Shown piece by piece: positions 1 through 5,626 of a DNA stretch of 6,675 bases. Each line of letters starts with the position of its first letter. Positions within the stretch are counted from its first letter, which is position 1. Both the position numbers and the translations under genes were made by a program. The stretch comes from Desulfobacteraceae bacterium (lineage in GTDB: Bacteria > Desulfobacterota > Desulfobulbia > Desulfobulbales > Desulfobulbaceae): positions 4,900-11,574 of the forward strand of contig JALHJD010000171.1 in assembly GCA_022837185.1 (NCBI GenBank). The letters are read 5' to 3'. The notes below the pieces were generated by a model. That model saw only the letters and a program-made list of their open reading frames with translations. It did no database searches and was not told where the DNA came from.

Positions 1-89
1 CCGCGGAACGCCCGGGCCTGACCAGGGCTGCCCTGCAGAAAATCATCCGCCGCTATTCAATTACTTCCGGCATGTATCGGGAATCCTGA
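1..89 (+). CDS. C-terminal end of a probable Fis-type HTH (sigma-54-dependent) transcriptional regulator, partial
   Basis: Only the last 28 codons are in the window; the frame starts at base 3 and stops at TGA 87-89. The peptide contains ERPGLTRAALQKIIRRYSI followed by a short tail ending in YRES. The pattern 'gmTR..l..ll.rygI.s..fR' is what the C-terminal Fis-family helix-turn-helix of NtrC-type response regulators usually looks like: a turn, a recognition helix beginning TRAALQ, then R-Y-x-I. I infer a DNA-binding output domain of a sigma-54 activator whose receiver and AAA+ domains would lie to the left. The fragment is short, so chance similarity cannot be excluded. The other two forward frames give no such pattern (frame 1 stops at 19-21). 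Confidence 0.5.
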   Translation, partial: AERPGLTRAALQKIIRRYSITSGMYRES

Positions 90-155
90 ATCAGGAGCGC
101 CGGAGGCTGGAGGCAAGGATGAAGCAAGGTCTTTTTTATTTGAAAAGGAAACAAC

Positions 156-184
156 TTGCTTTTCCGGGTGGGGCGATTTAGACT
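156..184 (+). promoter_or_regulatory. Candidate promoter of the toxin-antitoxin operon
   Basis: TTGCTT (156-161) and TAGACT (179-184) are separated by 17 bases, resembling weak sigma-70 -35 and -10 boxes, and lie just before the antitoxin ribosome site (205-210). An imperfect operator may overlap it: GAAAAG (142-147) and CTTTTC (159-164) form a 6-base inverted repeat. Phd-type antitoxins usually repress their own promoter through such sites. Both boxes deviate from consensus, so this is a tentative call. Confidence 0.3.
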
Positions 185-216
185 AGTTGCAGACTGGTTT
201 GTTTGGAGGTGCTTTT

Positions 217-456
217 ATGGAAACCGTGGGAACCTATGAGGCGAAAACACACCTCACTCAACTCCTGGAGCGTGTCGCCAAGGGTGAAAAAATAACGATC
301 ACAAAGCACGGGGTGCCTGTGGCAACTCTGCAACCCGCTGATTCCTCGAAAAAGATGCCGGTCCGCGACGTTATCGATCAGTTGAAACGGTTCCGAAGCG
401 GCCGGAGCCTCGAAGGGATTTCCATCCGTGAAATGATCGAGGAAGGAAGGCGCTGA
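217..456 (+). CDS. Type II antitoxin, Phd/YefM family
   Basis: A 79-residue protein. The N-terminal METVGTYEAKTHLTQLLERV, followed by a basic/hydrophobic segment and HGVPVATL (31-38), is the typical Phd/YefM DNA-binding fold: the 'yeAKt.l..Ll..v..Ge.i.I.k.G.pvA.L' signature. The C-terminal part (about 45-79, ending SIREMIEEGRR) is the charged, flexible segment that normally wraps around the toxin. The ATG at 217 is chosen because GGAGGT (205-210) lies 6 bases upstream; an in-frame upstream start at 187 has no such site. The stop overlaps the toxin start by one base (TGATG), so translation is probably coupled. By family knowledge it neutralises the PIN toxin downstream and represses its own operon. 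Confidence 0.9.
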   Translation: METVGTYEAKTHLTQLLERVAKGEKITITKHGVPVATLQPADSSKKMPVRDVIDQLKRFRSGRSLEGISIREMIEEGRR

Positions 457-887
457 TGTCCACACGGTTTGTGGTCGACAATTCGGTCGTTATGGCGTGG
501 TGTTTCGAGGACGAAGGAAACAGCTACGCGGAGGCTGTTCTCGAAAGCCTTGAATCCTGCGAAGCCTTTGTCCCTGCAATTTGGCCGCTTGAGGTAGGCA
601 ATGTCCTGCTTGCAGCGGAAAGAAAAAAACGACTCAGCCGGGCAGCGATCGCCCGCTTTCTTGTCCTTTTGGGGGGGTTGCCCATCACCGTCGAACAGGA
701 AACCCCGGAACGGATGCTCAAGGAGATCGTTGCGCTCGCGCGGGAACAAGGACTTTCAACGTATGACGCATCATACCTGGACCTTGCCATGAGGCTCGAT
801 CTTCCCCTCGCCACACTTGACGTATCCCTCGCAAAGGCGGCGAGAAAATCCCAAGTCCCTGCTTTTGAACCATTCCGCGACAGCTGA
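456..887 (+). CDS. vapC: VapC-type PIN-domain ribonuclease toxin
   Basis: A 143-residue protein with a complete PIN domain. The expected acidic metal-binding residues are all visible: D8 in FVVDNSVV, E46 in PLEVGN, D104 in STYDASYLDLA, and D122 in ATLD. Length and motif order match VapC toxins, which are Mg/Mn-dependent endoribonucleases that typically cut tRNA or rRNA and stop translation. It starts at ATG 456, overlapping the antitoxin stop by one base, the classic layout of a two-gene toxin-antitoxin operon. No catalytic residue is missing, so it is probably active when released from the antitoxin. A Phd/YefM-type antitoxin paired with a PIN toxin is a common mix. The exact RNA target cannot be read from the sequence. 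Confidence 0.92.
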   Translation: MSTRFVVDNSVVMAWCFEDEGNSYAEAVLESLESCEAFVPAIWPLEVGNVLLAAERKKRLSRAAIARFLVLLGGLPITVEQETPERMLKEIVALAREQGLSTYDASYLDLAMRLDLPLATLDVSLAKAARKSQVPAFEPFRDS

Positions 888-936
888 GTTCATAAATTCA
901 AACGGACGACCTGCCGGTTCCTTGACCTGCCTGCTT

Positions 937-2178
937 ATGCAAAGACGCGTTTCCCTTTCGCCTGGCATCGTTGGGATTATTTTTCTGGCAATTGCGGGAG
1001 GCATGTGGCTTTTATCCAGTCAGGAGACAATAAATGTCACCGCAGCCGATCAGGAGGTGGAAATGGAACAACCGGCGATCACCCTTTTTCTCTGCGGCGA
1101 TGTGATGACGGGCAGGGGAGTCGATCAGATTCTTCCCCATCCCGTTGATTCGGCGCTTCATGAGTCCTATGTCCGGGATGCCCGTGTGTATGTGGAGTTG
1201 GCCGAAGAGGTCAACGGGCCGATCACCAGGCCGGCGGCGGCGGCCTACATCTGGGGAGACGCCTTGTCCGTGTTGGAAACGGTCAAGCCGGACCTGAGGA
1301 TCATCAACCTGGAAACGGCCATCACCACCAGCGACGATTATCAGCCCAAGGGAATCAATTACCGGATGCATCCCCGCAACAGCGCCGTCCTTTCCGCCGC
1401 CTCCATCGACTGCAGCGTTCTCGCCAATAATCACGTGCTTGACTGGGGCACCGAAGGCCTGCGAGAAACCCTGGAAACCCTGGAAGCGGCAGGCATACAA
1501 CAGACCGGCGCCGGGCGCGACCTGGCCGAGGCCGAGCGTCCGGCCGTCTTCGGGATTCCGGGCCGGGGCAGGGTGCTGGTCTTTGCCTACGGGTCAACGA
1601 CCAGCGGTGTCCCCAGGGAGTGGGCGGCTGCACCGGCGCGGCCCGGCATCAATGTGCTGACCGACCTGTCCGATGCCACGGCGGATCGGATTACAGCGTC
1701 GGTGGCCGCGGTCAGGCAGCCGGGCGATATCGTCGTGGTCTCGCTGCACTGGGGCGGCAACTGGGGATACGACATCCCCCGGGCCCAGCAGCGCTTCGCT
1801 CGCCGGCTGATCGATGGGGGCGGGGCGGACCTGATCCACGGCCATTCATCCCATCACGTCAAGGGCATCGAGGTCTACCGCGACAAACTCATTCTCTACG
1901 GCTGCGGCGACTTCCTCAACGACTACGAGGGGATCAGCGGTTATGAACAATTCCGCGGCGACCTCGCCCTGATGTACTTTCCCACCTTAGCTCCGTCCGG
2001 CGAGCTGCGGGAGCTGCGGATGGTGCCCATGCAGGTCAGGCAGTTACGGACGGTCCGCCCCGGCAAGGACGATGTCCGCTGGCTCCATGACGTGCTGAAC
2101 CGGGAAGGAGGCAGGCTCAACACCCAGGTGTGGCTGGGCGAGGACGACTCGTTGAGCCTGCTCTGGGATGAGAAATAA
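937..2178 (+). CDS. CapA-family (PGA_cap domain) metallophosphatase-like protein
   Basis: From ATG 937 the product has 413 residues: a basic start (MQRRV), one hydrophobic helix (about 9-26) and then a CapA/PGA_cap domain. Motifs in order: GDVMTGRG (54-61), NLETAITTS (124-132), NNH (164-166), HWGGNWGYDIP (271-281), HGHSSHH (301-307) and YGCGDFLNDYE (321-331). These are the conserved Asp, Asn and His residues of the calcineurin-like metallophosphatase fold of CapA. CapA itself takes part in poly-gamma-glutamate capsule synthesis, but no capB/C/D gene is present, so the substrate here is unknown. Start choice is open: 937 gives a credible membrane anchor but no ribosome site, while ATG 1063 (371 residues, no anchor) has AGGAGG 5 bases upstream and begins where many relatives begin. 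The gene follows the toxin by 49 bases. Confidence 0.88.
   Translation: MQRRVSLSPGIVGIIFLAIAGGMWLLSSQETINVTAADQEVEMEQPAITLFLCGDVMTGRGVDQILPHPVDSALHESYVRDARVYVELAEEVNGPITRPAAAAYIWGDALSVLETVKPDLRIINLETAITTSDDYQPKGINYRMHPRNSAVLSAASIDCSVLANNHVLDWGTEGLRETLETLEAAGIQQTGAGRDLAEAERPAVFGIPGRGRVLVFAYGSTTSGVPREWAAAPARPGINVLTDLSDATADRITASVAAVRQPGDIVVVSLHWGGNWGYDIPRAQQRFARRLIDGGGADLIHGHSSHHVKGIEVYRDKLILYGCGDFLNDYEGISGYEQFRGDLALMYFPTLAPSGELRELRMVPMQVRQLRTVRPGKDDVRWLHDVLNREGGRLNTQVWLGEDDSLSLLWDEK
1052..1065 (+). promoter_or_regulatory. Strong ribosome binding site and alternative start codon inside the CapA-like gene
   Basis: AGGAGG (1052-1057) sits 5 bases before the in-frame ATG at 1063. It is as good a Shine-Dalgarno site as any in the window, whereas the ATG at 937 has none. 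Starting here removes the hydrophobic N-terminal helix and gives a soluble 371-residue protein beginning MEQPAITLFLCGDVM. Either this is the true start, or the gene makes both an anchored and a soluble form. Confidence 0.5.
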
Positions 2179-2246
2179 ACAATGCGGCCGTCACGGCGCC
2201 AATAGGCGGGACAATTCTTTCATGAACAGACACAGGAGAGGTTGAG

Positions 2247-2720
2247 ATGAATTCACCTGATGCAATTGAGATAAGAAGGGTATTGACCGGCATGCGGAAT
2301 TTCGAACATGCTTTGTACGAAATATACAGCTCCTACTCGAGGATGTACCCGGAGCATAAAGCATTCTGGCAGGACATTGCGGTGGAGGAAAACACGCACA
2401 GCATGATGGTCGATGTCTTCATATCCCTCTACGATGATGGAGATATTTCATTTTCCGGGCGCAACTTCCAGTTTGCGGAAATCAAAGCGGAGCTGGCAAA
2501 ACTGCGTTCTTTTCAGGAGGAAATGAAGGCAAGGGAAATACCCCTGAACGAGTCGGTTGAGTTTTCCCTTGCCGCGGAAAAATCACTGGTGGAAAGAGAA
2601 GTGTTCAAAATTAAGGAGGATGATCCGCCGGAATTCAAGAAGCTGTTAAAGGAATTGCTGCAGGGATATAATAAGCATTACGCGAAAATATATACATTTT
2701 ACCGGGAAATAAACGGGTGA
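2247..2720 (+). CDS. Small ferritin-like (rubrerythrin-type) protein
   Basis: A 157-residue, almost wholly alpha-helical protein with no signal peptide or membrane segment, so cytoplasmic. The first half has E20 in NFEHALYEIY and E48-N-T-H51 in AVEENTHSMM, the E...ExxH spacing of a ferritin-like four-helix bundle. The second half has E105 and E111 in ESVEFSLAAEKSLVERE, then H144 in GYNKHYAKIY, which could supply the rest of a di-iron site, although the second ExxH is not canonical. There is no C-terminal rubredoxin domain, unlike classical rubrerythrin. ATG 2247 has AGGAGAGG (2234-2241) upstream. It lies 68 bases after the CapA-like gene on the same strand and has its own ribosome site. A role in iron or peroxide handling is inferred from the fold only. 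Confidence 0.65.
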   Translation: MNSPDAIEIRRVLTGMRNFEHALYEIYSSYSRMYPEHKAFWQDIAVEENTHSMMVDVFISLYDDGDISFSGRNFQFAEIKAELAKLRSFQEEMKAREIPLNESVEFSLAAEKSLVEREVFKIKEDDPPEFKKLLKELLQGYNKHYAKIYTFYREING

Positions 2721-2747
2721 GAAGAAAAAGCTTTGGTATTTTTTTCT

Positions 2748-2790
2748 GACTGGGACGCCTCACAGCCGTTAGCGGCGAGGCGTCCCAGTC
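2748..2790. other. Long perfect hairpin between convergent genes (no U-tract)
   Basis: Two 14-base arms, 2748-2761 and 2777-2790, are exact reverse complements. Inside them GCCG (2765-2768) pairs with CGGC (2773-2776) around a TTAG loop, leaving only a 3-base ACA bulge (2762-2764). It lies between the stop of the ferritin-like gene (2720) and the stop of the opposing ELWK reading frame (2849), where terminators belong. However, no T-run follows it on either strand; the T-run (2739-2745) precedes the + strand hairpin. It may cap mRNA 3' ends, terminate with help, or be a dispersed palindromic repeat. Confidence 0.6.
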
Positions 2791-2848
2791 ATTGAAGCTG
2801 AAATCCTTGGGTCGGGACAGCCTGACCCGGGTTGTTTTCGCCGGTTTT

Positions 2849-3682
2849 TTACCTTCTCAGCCTCCACAGCTGCCAGGCGTTTGTCGGCGGCATTGCGGTT
2901 GCAAAAAAGAGGGAGCCGTTCACGGCGGTAAAACCATAGGGATAGCTCCAGTCAGGACCGGGGTTGATGTCCAGCAGCAGAACTGTCCCTTCCTCCGTGC
3001 CGTTGCTCTGCCACAGTTCGTCCCCGAGCTCGCCGTCATTGGCTGAAAAGTAGAGCATGCCCTGAAACGCGGTCATGGAATTGATGGAACTGCCTTCAGG
3101 ACCCGGATTGATGTCCACCACCCTGATTGTGCCGGCTGCGGTGCCGTCGGTCTTCCACAATTCGTCGCCGGCCGCGGCATCCTCGGCGGTGAAGTAGAGG
3201 ACATTGTTCAGGACGGTCAGGTATTCCACATAGCTGGAGGACGGGCCGGGATTGATGTCCTTCACCCTGGTCGCGGCGTCCGTGGCGCAATCGAGCTTCC
3301 AGAGTTCATTGCCGGATGTTCCGTCATCGGCGCGAAAATAGAGGGAGCCGTTGTACTCGGTATAGCGCCCCGGCGAGTTGGTGAAACTGCCTGTGCCGTC
3401 AATTCTGGCCGTCCCGTCGGCGCTGCCGTCACTTTTCCAGAGTTCATAGTTCTCTGAGCCGACAAAGTGTGCGAAATAGAGGAAGCCACCGCAGACGGCA
3501 AATTCTCCCGAAGGATCGATTTCCGTGCCCGGCTTGACGGCCACCGTGCCGGCCTCGGTACCGCCGCTTTTCCACAGACCGCAGGATTCCGGCGGTGTGT
3601 TGCCGTCCGTATTGGCCACATCGCAGCGGAGCAGGGGAGCGACCTGGGCAGAAAAAGAAGGGGATGACCGGATACCGGTCAT
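2849..3682 (-). CDS. ELWK-repeat (beta-propeller-like) protein, probably an N-truncated remnant
   Basis: The frame holds up to 277 residues built of about five tandem units of 45-49 residues. Each unit begins with an ELWK-type motif: GLWK (35), ELWK (80), ELWK (126), ELWK (174), ELWQ (222) and a final QLWR (271). Each continues with a 'sdGT..GT..v.dInPG' stretch and ends in 'nG.LYF.A.DG..G'. Such repeats occur in large secreted or surface proteins of Deltaproteobacteria and are thought to form beta-propeller blades. Oddly, there is no signal peptide and no ribosome site. The only upstream ATG (3682) lies inside the terminator of the preceding gene, and GTG 3619 is no better supported. The first unit is also the most diverged. 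I infer a surviving 3' part of a longer exported protein, possibly untranscribed. The frame itself is intact. Confidence 0.6.
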   Translation of the reverse strand: MTGIRSSPSFSAQVAPLLRCDVANTDGNTPPESCGLWKSGGTEAGTVAVKPGTEIDPSGEFAVCGGFLYFAHFVGSENYELWKSDGSADGTARIDGTGSFTNSPGRYTEYNGSLYFRADDGTSGNELWKLDCATDAATRVKDINPGPSSSYVEYLTVLNNVLYFTAEDAAAGDELWKTDGTAAGTIRVVDINPGPEGSSINSMTAFQGMLYFSANDGELGDELWQSNGTEEGTVLLLDINPGPDWSYPYGFTAVNGSLFFATAMPPTNAWQLWRLRR

Positions 3683-3686
3683 CCCC
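3650..3686 (-). terminator. Rho-independent terminator of the selenorhodanese gene
   Basis: A perfect 12-bp stem (3660-3671 with 3675-3686) closes a 3-base loop and, on the - strand, is followed by TTCTTTTTCT (3659-3650). It begins 29 bases after the TAA stop (3716-3718) of the rhodanese gene. It has a U-tract only in the - direction. Confidence 0.9.
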
Positions 3687-3715
3687 CTGGGAAAGGAAAG
3701 AGATTGTTCTATTTC

Positions 3716-5068
3716 TTATGATTCGCTGTCTAATTTGGGCTTGATGATCTCGCAGTCACATTCCGGATCGGTGATGTCGAGGAGCAGGAATTTGACATCA
3801 TAGCCGTTCTTCGTCAGCTCATGGTATGCAAGGTCAGCCCGCGCCCCGGTTGAGCAATGGACGAAGATCCGCTTGTCCTTGGGGATATCGTTCATCCGCT
3901 TGGGAATTTCGTCCAGGGGAATGTTGACGGTATTGGTGAATATGCCGAATTCGGCAATTTCTTCCTCGGTGCGGGCGTCGATGACAAAAACATCGGGCAG
4001 TTCGCCCTTAGTGGCCTTCCTGAATTCGTCCACCGACACTTCGCCCTTGCCCAGCTGACGGACCCAGCGAATTTCATTGGAGAAAATCGGGCCGTCGACA
4101 ACGACGCCGTATTCCCAGTCCGCCCAGCCCTGGTAGTTGCCGGGGACCAGGGAGACATTTTTGAAGCCGTCAAAGAGCAGGTCTTCGTAAGCATTCATGA
4201 CTTCCTCTTCATTGTCACTGTAGAGGACGACCGGGGCATTACGGGGGATGTCGTTGACCCTTTTCTCCAAGGTTGCGTAGGGAACGACAACGGCACGGGG
4301 AATTCTGCCTTTGACGGCGGCGCCGTCCGCTCTCAGGTCGAGCAGGACGATATTGCCCTTGGCAACGAATTCGTTGGTTGCGTAGACAGGGTACCCTTCC
4401 TTGATCCAGGCGGGAATGCCTTCAAGAAATGCGCGGACGTTGGTGTAACCAAGTTCTTTCGCCAGACCGGCGTTTTCGGTGGTCATGCCTCACGTGACGC
4501 CCTGGCAGTAAAAGACGATAAGGCTGTTTTTATCCTCGGGCAGGACCGCGGCTCCCTTTTCTTTCAGCACGGGCACCGGGATATTGATGGCCCCGGGAAT
4601 ATGCGACGGGTTGTACCGGAACGGCGGGCGGGCATCAACCAGAGTCATGGGCGCTTTGTTTTCGATGAGCTGGTACAGTTCGTCCACCTTGATTTCGGTA
4701 ACACCCTCGGGGAGCTTGGCCAGTTTCGGCTTGATGACCGTGGCAAACTTGTCGTCGCCCCGCTGCTCCCAGGTTATGATCGCGGCTTCGCCGGCTTCGG
4801 CGAACTCAAGGCCGGTGGTTTTGTCATCGAACTTGAGCATGTACGGTTGCGCGGCATCGCCCTTGCCGACGGTGATGGAAATGGTTTTCGCCTTGTTCGA
4901 CTTGCCGGTGACAGAGCCGATATAGACGTTGTCAGGCTGTTTCTGCGCCTCAACCGCCGCCGGTTTGGCAGCCGCCGTCGGTTTGCTCATGTCCTTGGCG
5001 CAGCCGAAGGACATGAGTGCCAGCATGATGGCAATCGGAATGAATGGCAACAACTTGATTTTTTTCAT
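3716..5068 (-). CDS. Triple-rhodanese lipoprotein, predicted selenoprotein (in-frame UGA read as Sec)
   Basis: Read through TGA 4490-4492, this is one 450-residue protein; a standard caller would split it into 5068-4490 and 4486-3716. ATG 5068 has AGGAGG 5 bases upstream. A signal peptide (MKKIKLLPF, then a hydrophobic helix) ends in a lipobox-like SFGC with C23, so it is probably a periplasmic or outer-membrane lipoprotein. A small beta-rich region (about 48-115) precedes three rhodanese domains. Domain 1 (about 125-228) has DARPPF and the active loop YC188-QGVT-U193. Domain 2 (about 234-325) has LDLRADG, but YSDNEE where the cysteine should be, so it is probably inactive. Domain 3 (about 344-435) has IDARTEEE and canonical C405-STGAR. 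Rhodaneses carry persulfide sulfur (or selenium) on the loop cysteine. The stop falls inside the domain-1 loop, and the fold continues in the same frame (LAKELGYTNVRAFLEG). It appears monocistronic. Related lipoproteins occur in Geobacter extracellular electron-transfer loci (recalled; assignment uncertain). Confidence 0.85.
4448..4492 (-). promoter_or_regulatory. Predicted bacterial SECIS element
   Basis: Counting the T of TGA as base 1 on the - strand, bases 21-24 (CGCC) pair with 30-33 (GGCG) around the loop GGTCT (25-29), which is 4468-4464 in window coordinates. A lower stem pairs ACCA (4483-4480) with TGGT (4451-4448) across an A-rich internal loop. The E. coli fdhF SECIS has an AGGUCU loop followed by G, with its loop GGUCU three bases nearer the UGA. 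Bacterial SECIS elements need a small hairpin just downstream of UGA with G near the start of the loop, and this one fits. The bulged U of E. coli is not obvious here. Confidence 0.72.
4490..4492 (-). other. Predicted selenocysteine codon (UGA)
   Basis: The TGA is codon 193 of the lipoprotein and sits five residues after the presumed catalytic C188 in the rhodanese active loop (YCQGVT-U-G). A Sec or Cys there gives a C-x4-U/C pair; relatives with a second cysteine at this place ('YC.GPTC') are what I recall for this subfamily. TGA differs from TGC/TGT by one base, as expected for a Cys/Sec exchange. Confidence 0.82.
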
Positions 5069-5292
5069 GGATACCTCCTGTGTGTCAATTTTCAGCAATA
5101 TGCCGTTAAAGTAAGCAAAATCGTCAATAGACTTCCGGAAGCGCCGCGGACGAACAAGCAGGAGCAGGACCGGAAGCTGTCCATCTATTCCCGAAAGACC
5201 CCTACCGGACCGCTCGTGTGGAGGGGTGCTGCTATCAGGTGTGGGTATTCAAAATAGTAATTAATCCTAATGTCTGCCATCAATAAAGTCAA

Positions 5293-5548
5293 TTGCTACA
5301 AAGTGGTGCTCTTCGTGGTGCGGGCAGCTGCAGTTTTTCATTATGCCTATTTATTCCAGCATGTTAGCCAAATATCGGGGGAGACGGTGCATGCAATTTG
5401 CCAGCAAAAAAAATACATGTACTTCCAGAATAATTTACATACAAACTCTTCGCTATTCATGAGGTTCGATTGATGGACAGGATGCAAAAATTTATTGCTG
5501 CGACAATTTGCCACATTTCAAGGTGAAGAAGAGTTGCTACAATGTGGT
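5293..5548. repeat. Two pairs of short direct repeats in the intergenic region
   Basis: TTGCTACAAAGTGGT (5293-5307) recurs as TTGCTACAATGTGGT (5534-5548), 14 of 15 bases identical. CAATTTGCCA (5394-5403) recurs exactly at 5504-5513. CCACATT (5511-5517) is also the inverse of AATGTGG (5541-5547). They could be operator half-sites or the scars of a small duplication. Confidence 0.5.
5535..5543 (+). promoter_or_regulatory. Candidate extended -10 promoter of the secreted-protein gene
   Basis: TGCTACAAT fits the extended -10 form TGnTATAAT with one mismatch and would start a transcript near 5550, leaving an untranslated leader of about 75 bases. No good -35 box is present at 16-18 bases, which extended -10 promoters tolerate. 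It overlaps the second copy of the 15-base direct repeat. Confidence 0.35.
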
Positions 5549-5626
5549 ATGAACCTGAGGAGGATTTCCTGCTGAATATGTCCTGATGCAGGGAAATTCA
5601 CTGCAACAACAACCGGGAGGATTTGT

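Larger units (their letters stand above)
5069..5626. other. Gene-free divergent intergenic region, AT-rich from about 5240
   Basis: This stretch separates the divergent selenorhodanese (-) and secreted-protein (+) genes. It holds the rhodanese ribosome site (AGGAGG, - strand, 5079-5074) and that gene's promoter, which I cannot place firmly; TTGACG (5127-5122) with CATATT (5102-5097) has an over-long 19-base spacer. Other items are a 10-base palindrome CTTCCGGAAG (5132-5141), an inverted repeat ACCCCT/AGGGGT (5198-5203, 5222-5227), and the direct repeats and + strand promoter listed separately. Short reading frames such as 5270-5473 lack a ribosome site and resemble nothing I know, so I see no gene. 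Confidence 0.6.

Noticed and set aside
84..96. TCCTGA-A-TCAGGA palindrome at the end of the upstream regulator
   Set aside because: Six-base arms overlapping a stop codon, with no T-run following; not enough to call an operator or terminator.
2184..2200. Small GC-rich hairpin after the CapA-like gene
   Set aside because: Only a 4-bp stem (GCCG/CGGC) and no T-run; too weak to call a terminator.
3683..3718. Read-through of the TAA at 3716-3718 to fuse the rhodanese protein to the ELWK repeats, since both are in one frame
   Set aside because: The stop is TAA, not UGA, and a strong terminator follows within 29 bases. Being in the same frame has a one-in-three chance.
3716..4486. An independent 256-residue rhodanese protein starting at ATG 4486
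   Set aside because: It would start three bases after the TGA, in the middle of a rhodanese domain, with no ribosome site and no signal peptide. The Sec read-through reading explains it better.
3857..5257. A long open frame on the + strand opposite the selenorhodanese gene
   Set aside because: It has no ribosome site and no recognisable motif, and it lies antisense to a well-supported gene; it is a codon-bias shadow.
5270..5473. A 67-residue frame in the intergenic region
   Set aside because: No ribosome site, no recognisable domain, and AT-rich composition unlike the genes around it.
5549..5586. Possible leader peptide (starts at 5549 and 5578) with GAGGAGG at 5555-5561
   Set aside because: The ribosome-like site is not correctly spaced to either ATG, and the peptides are only two to eight codons long.
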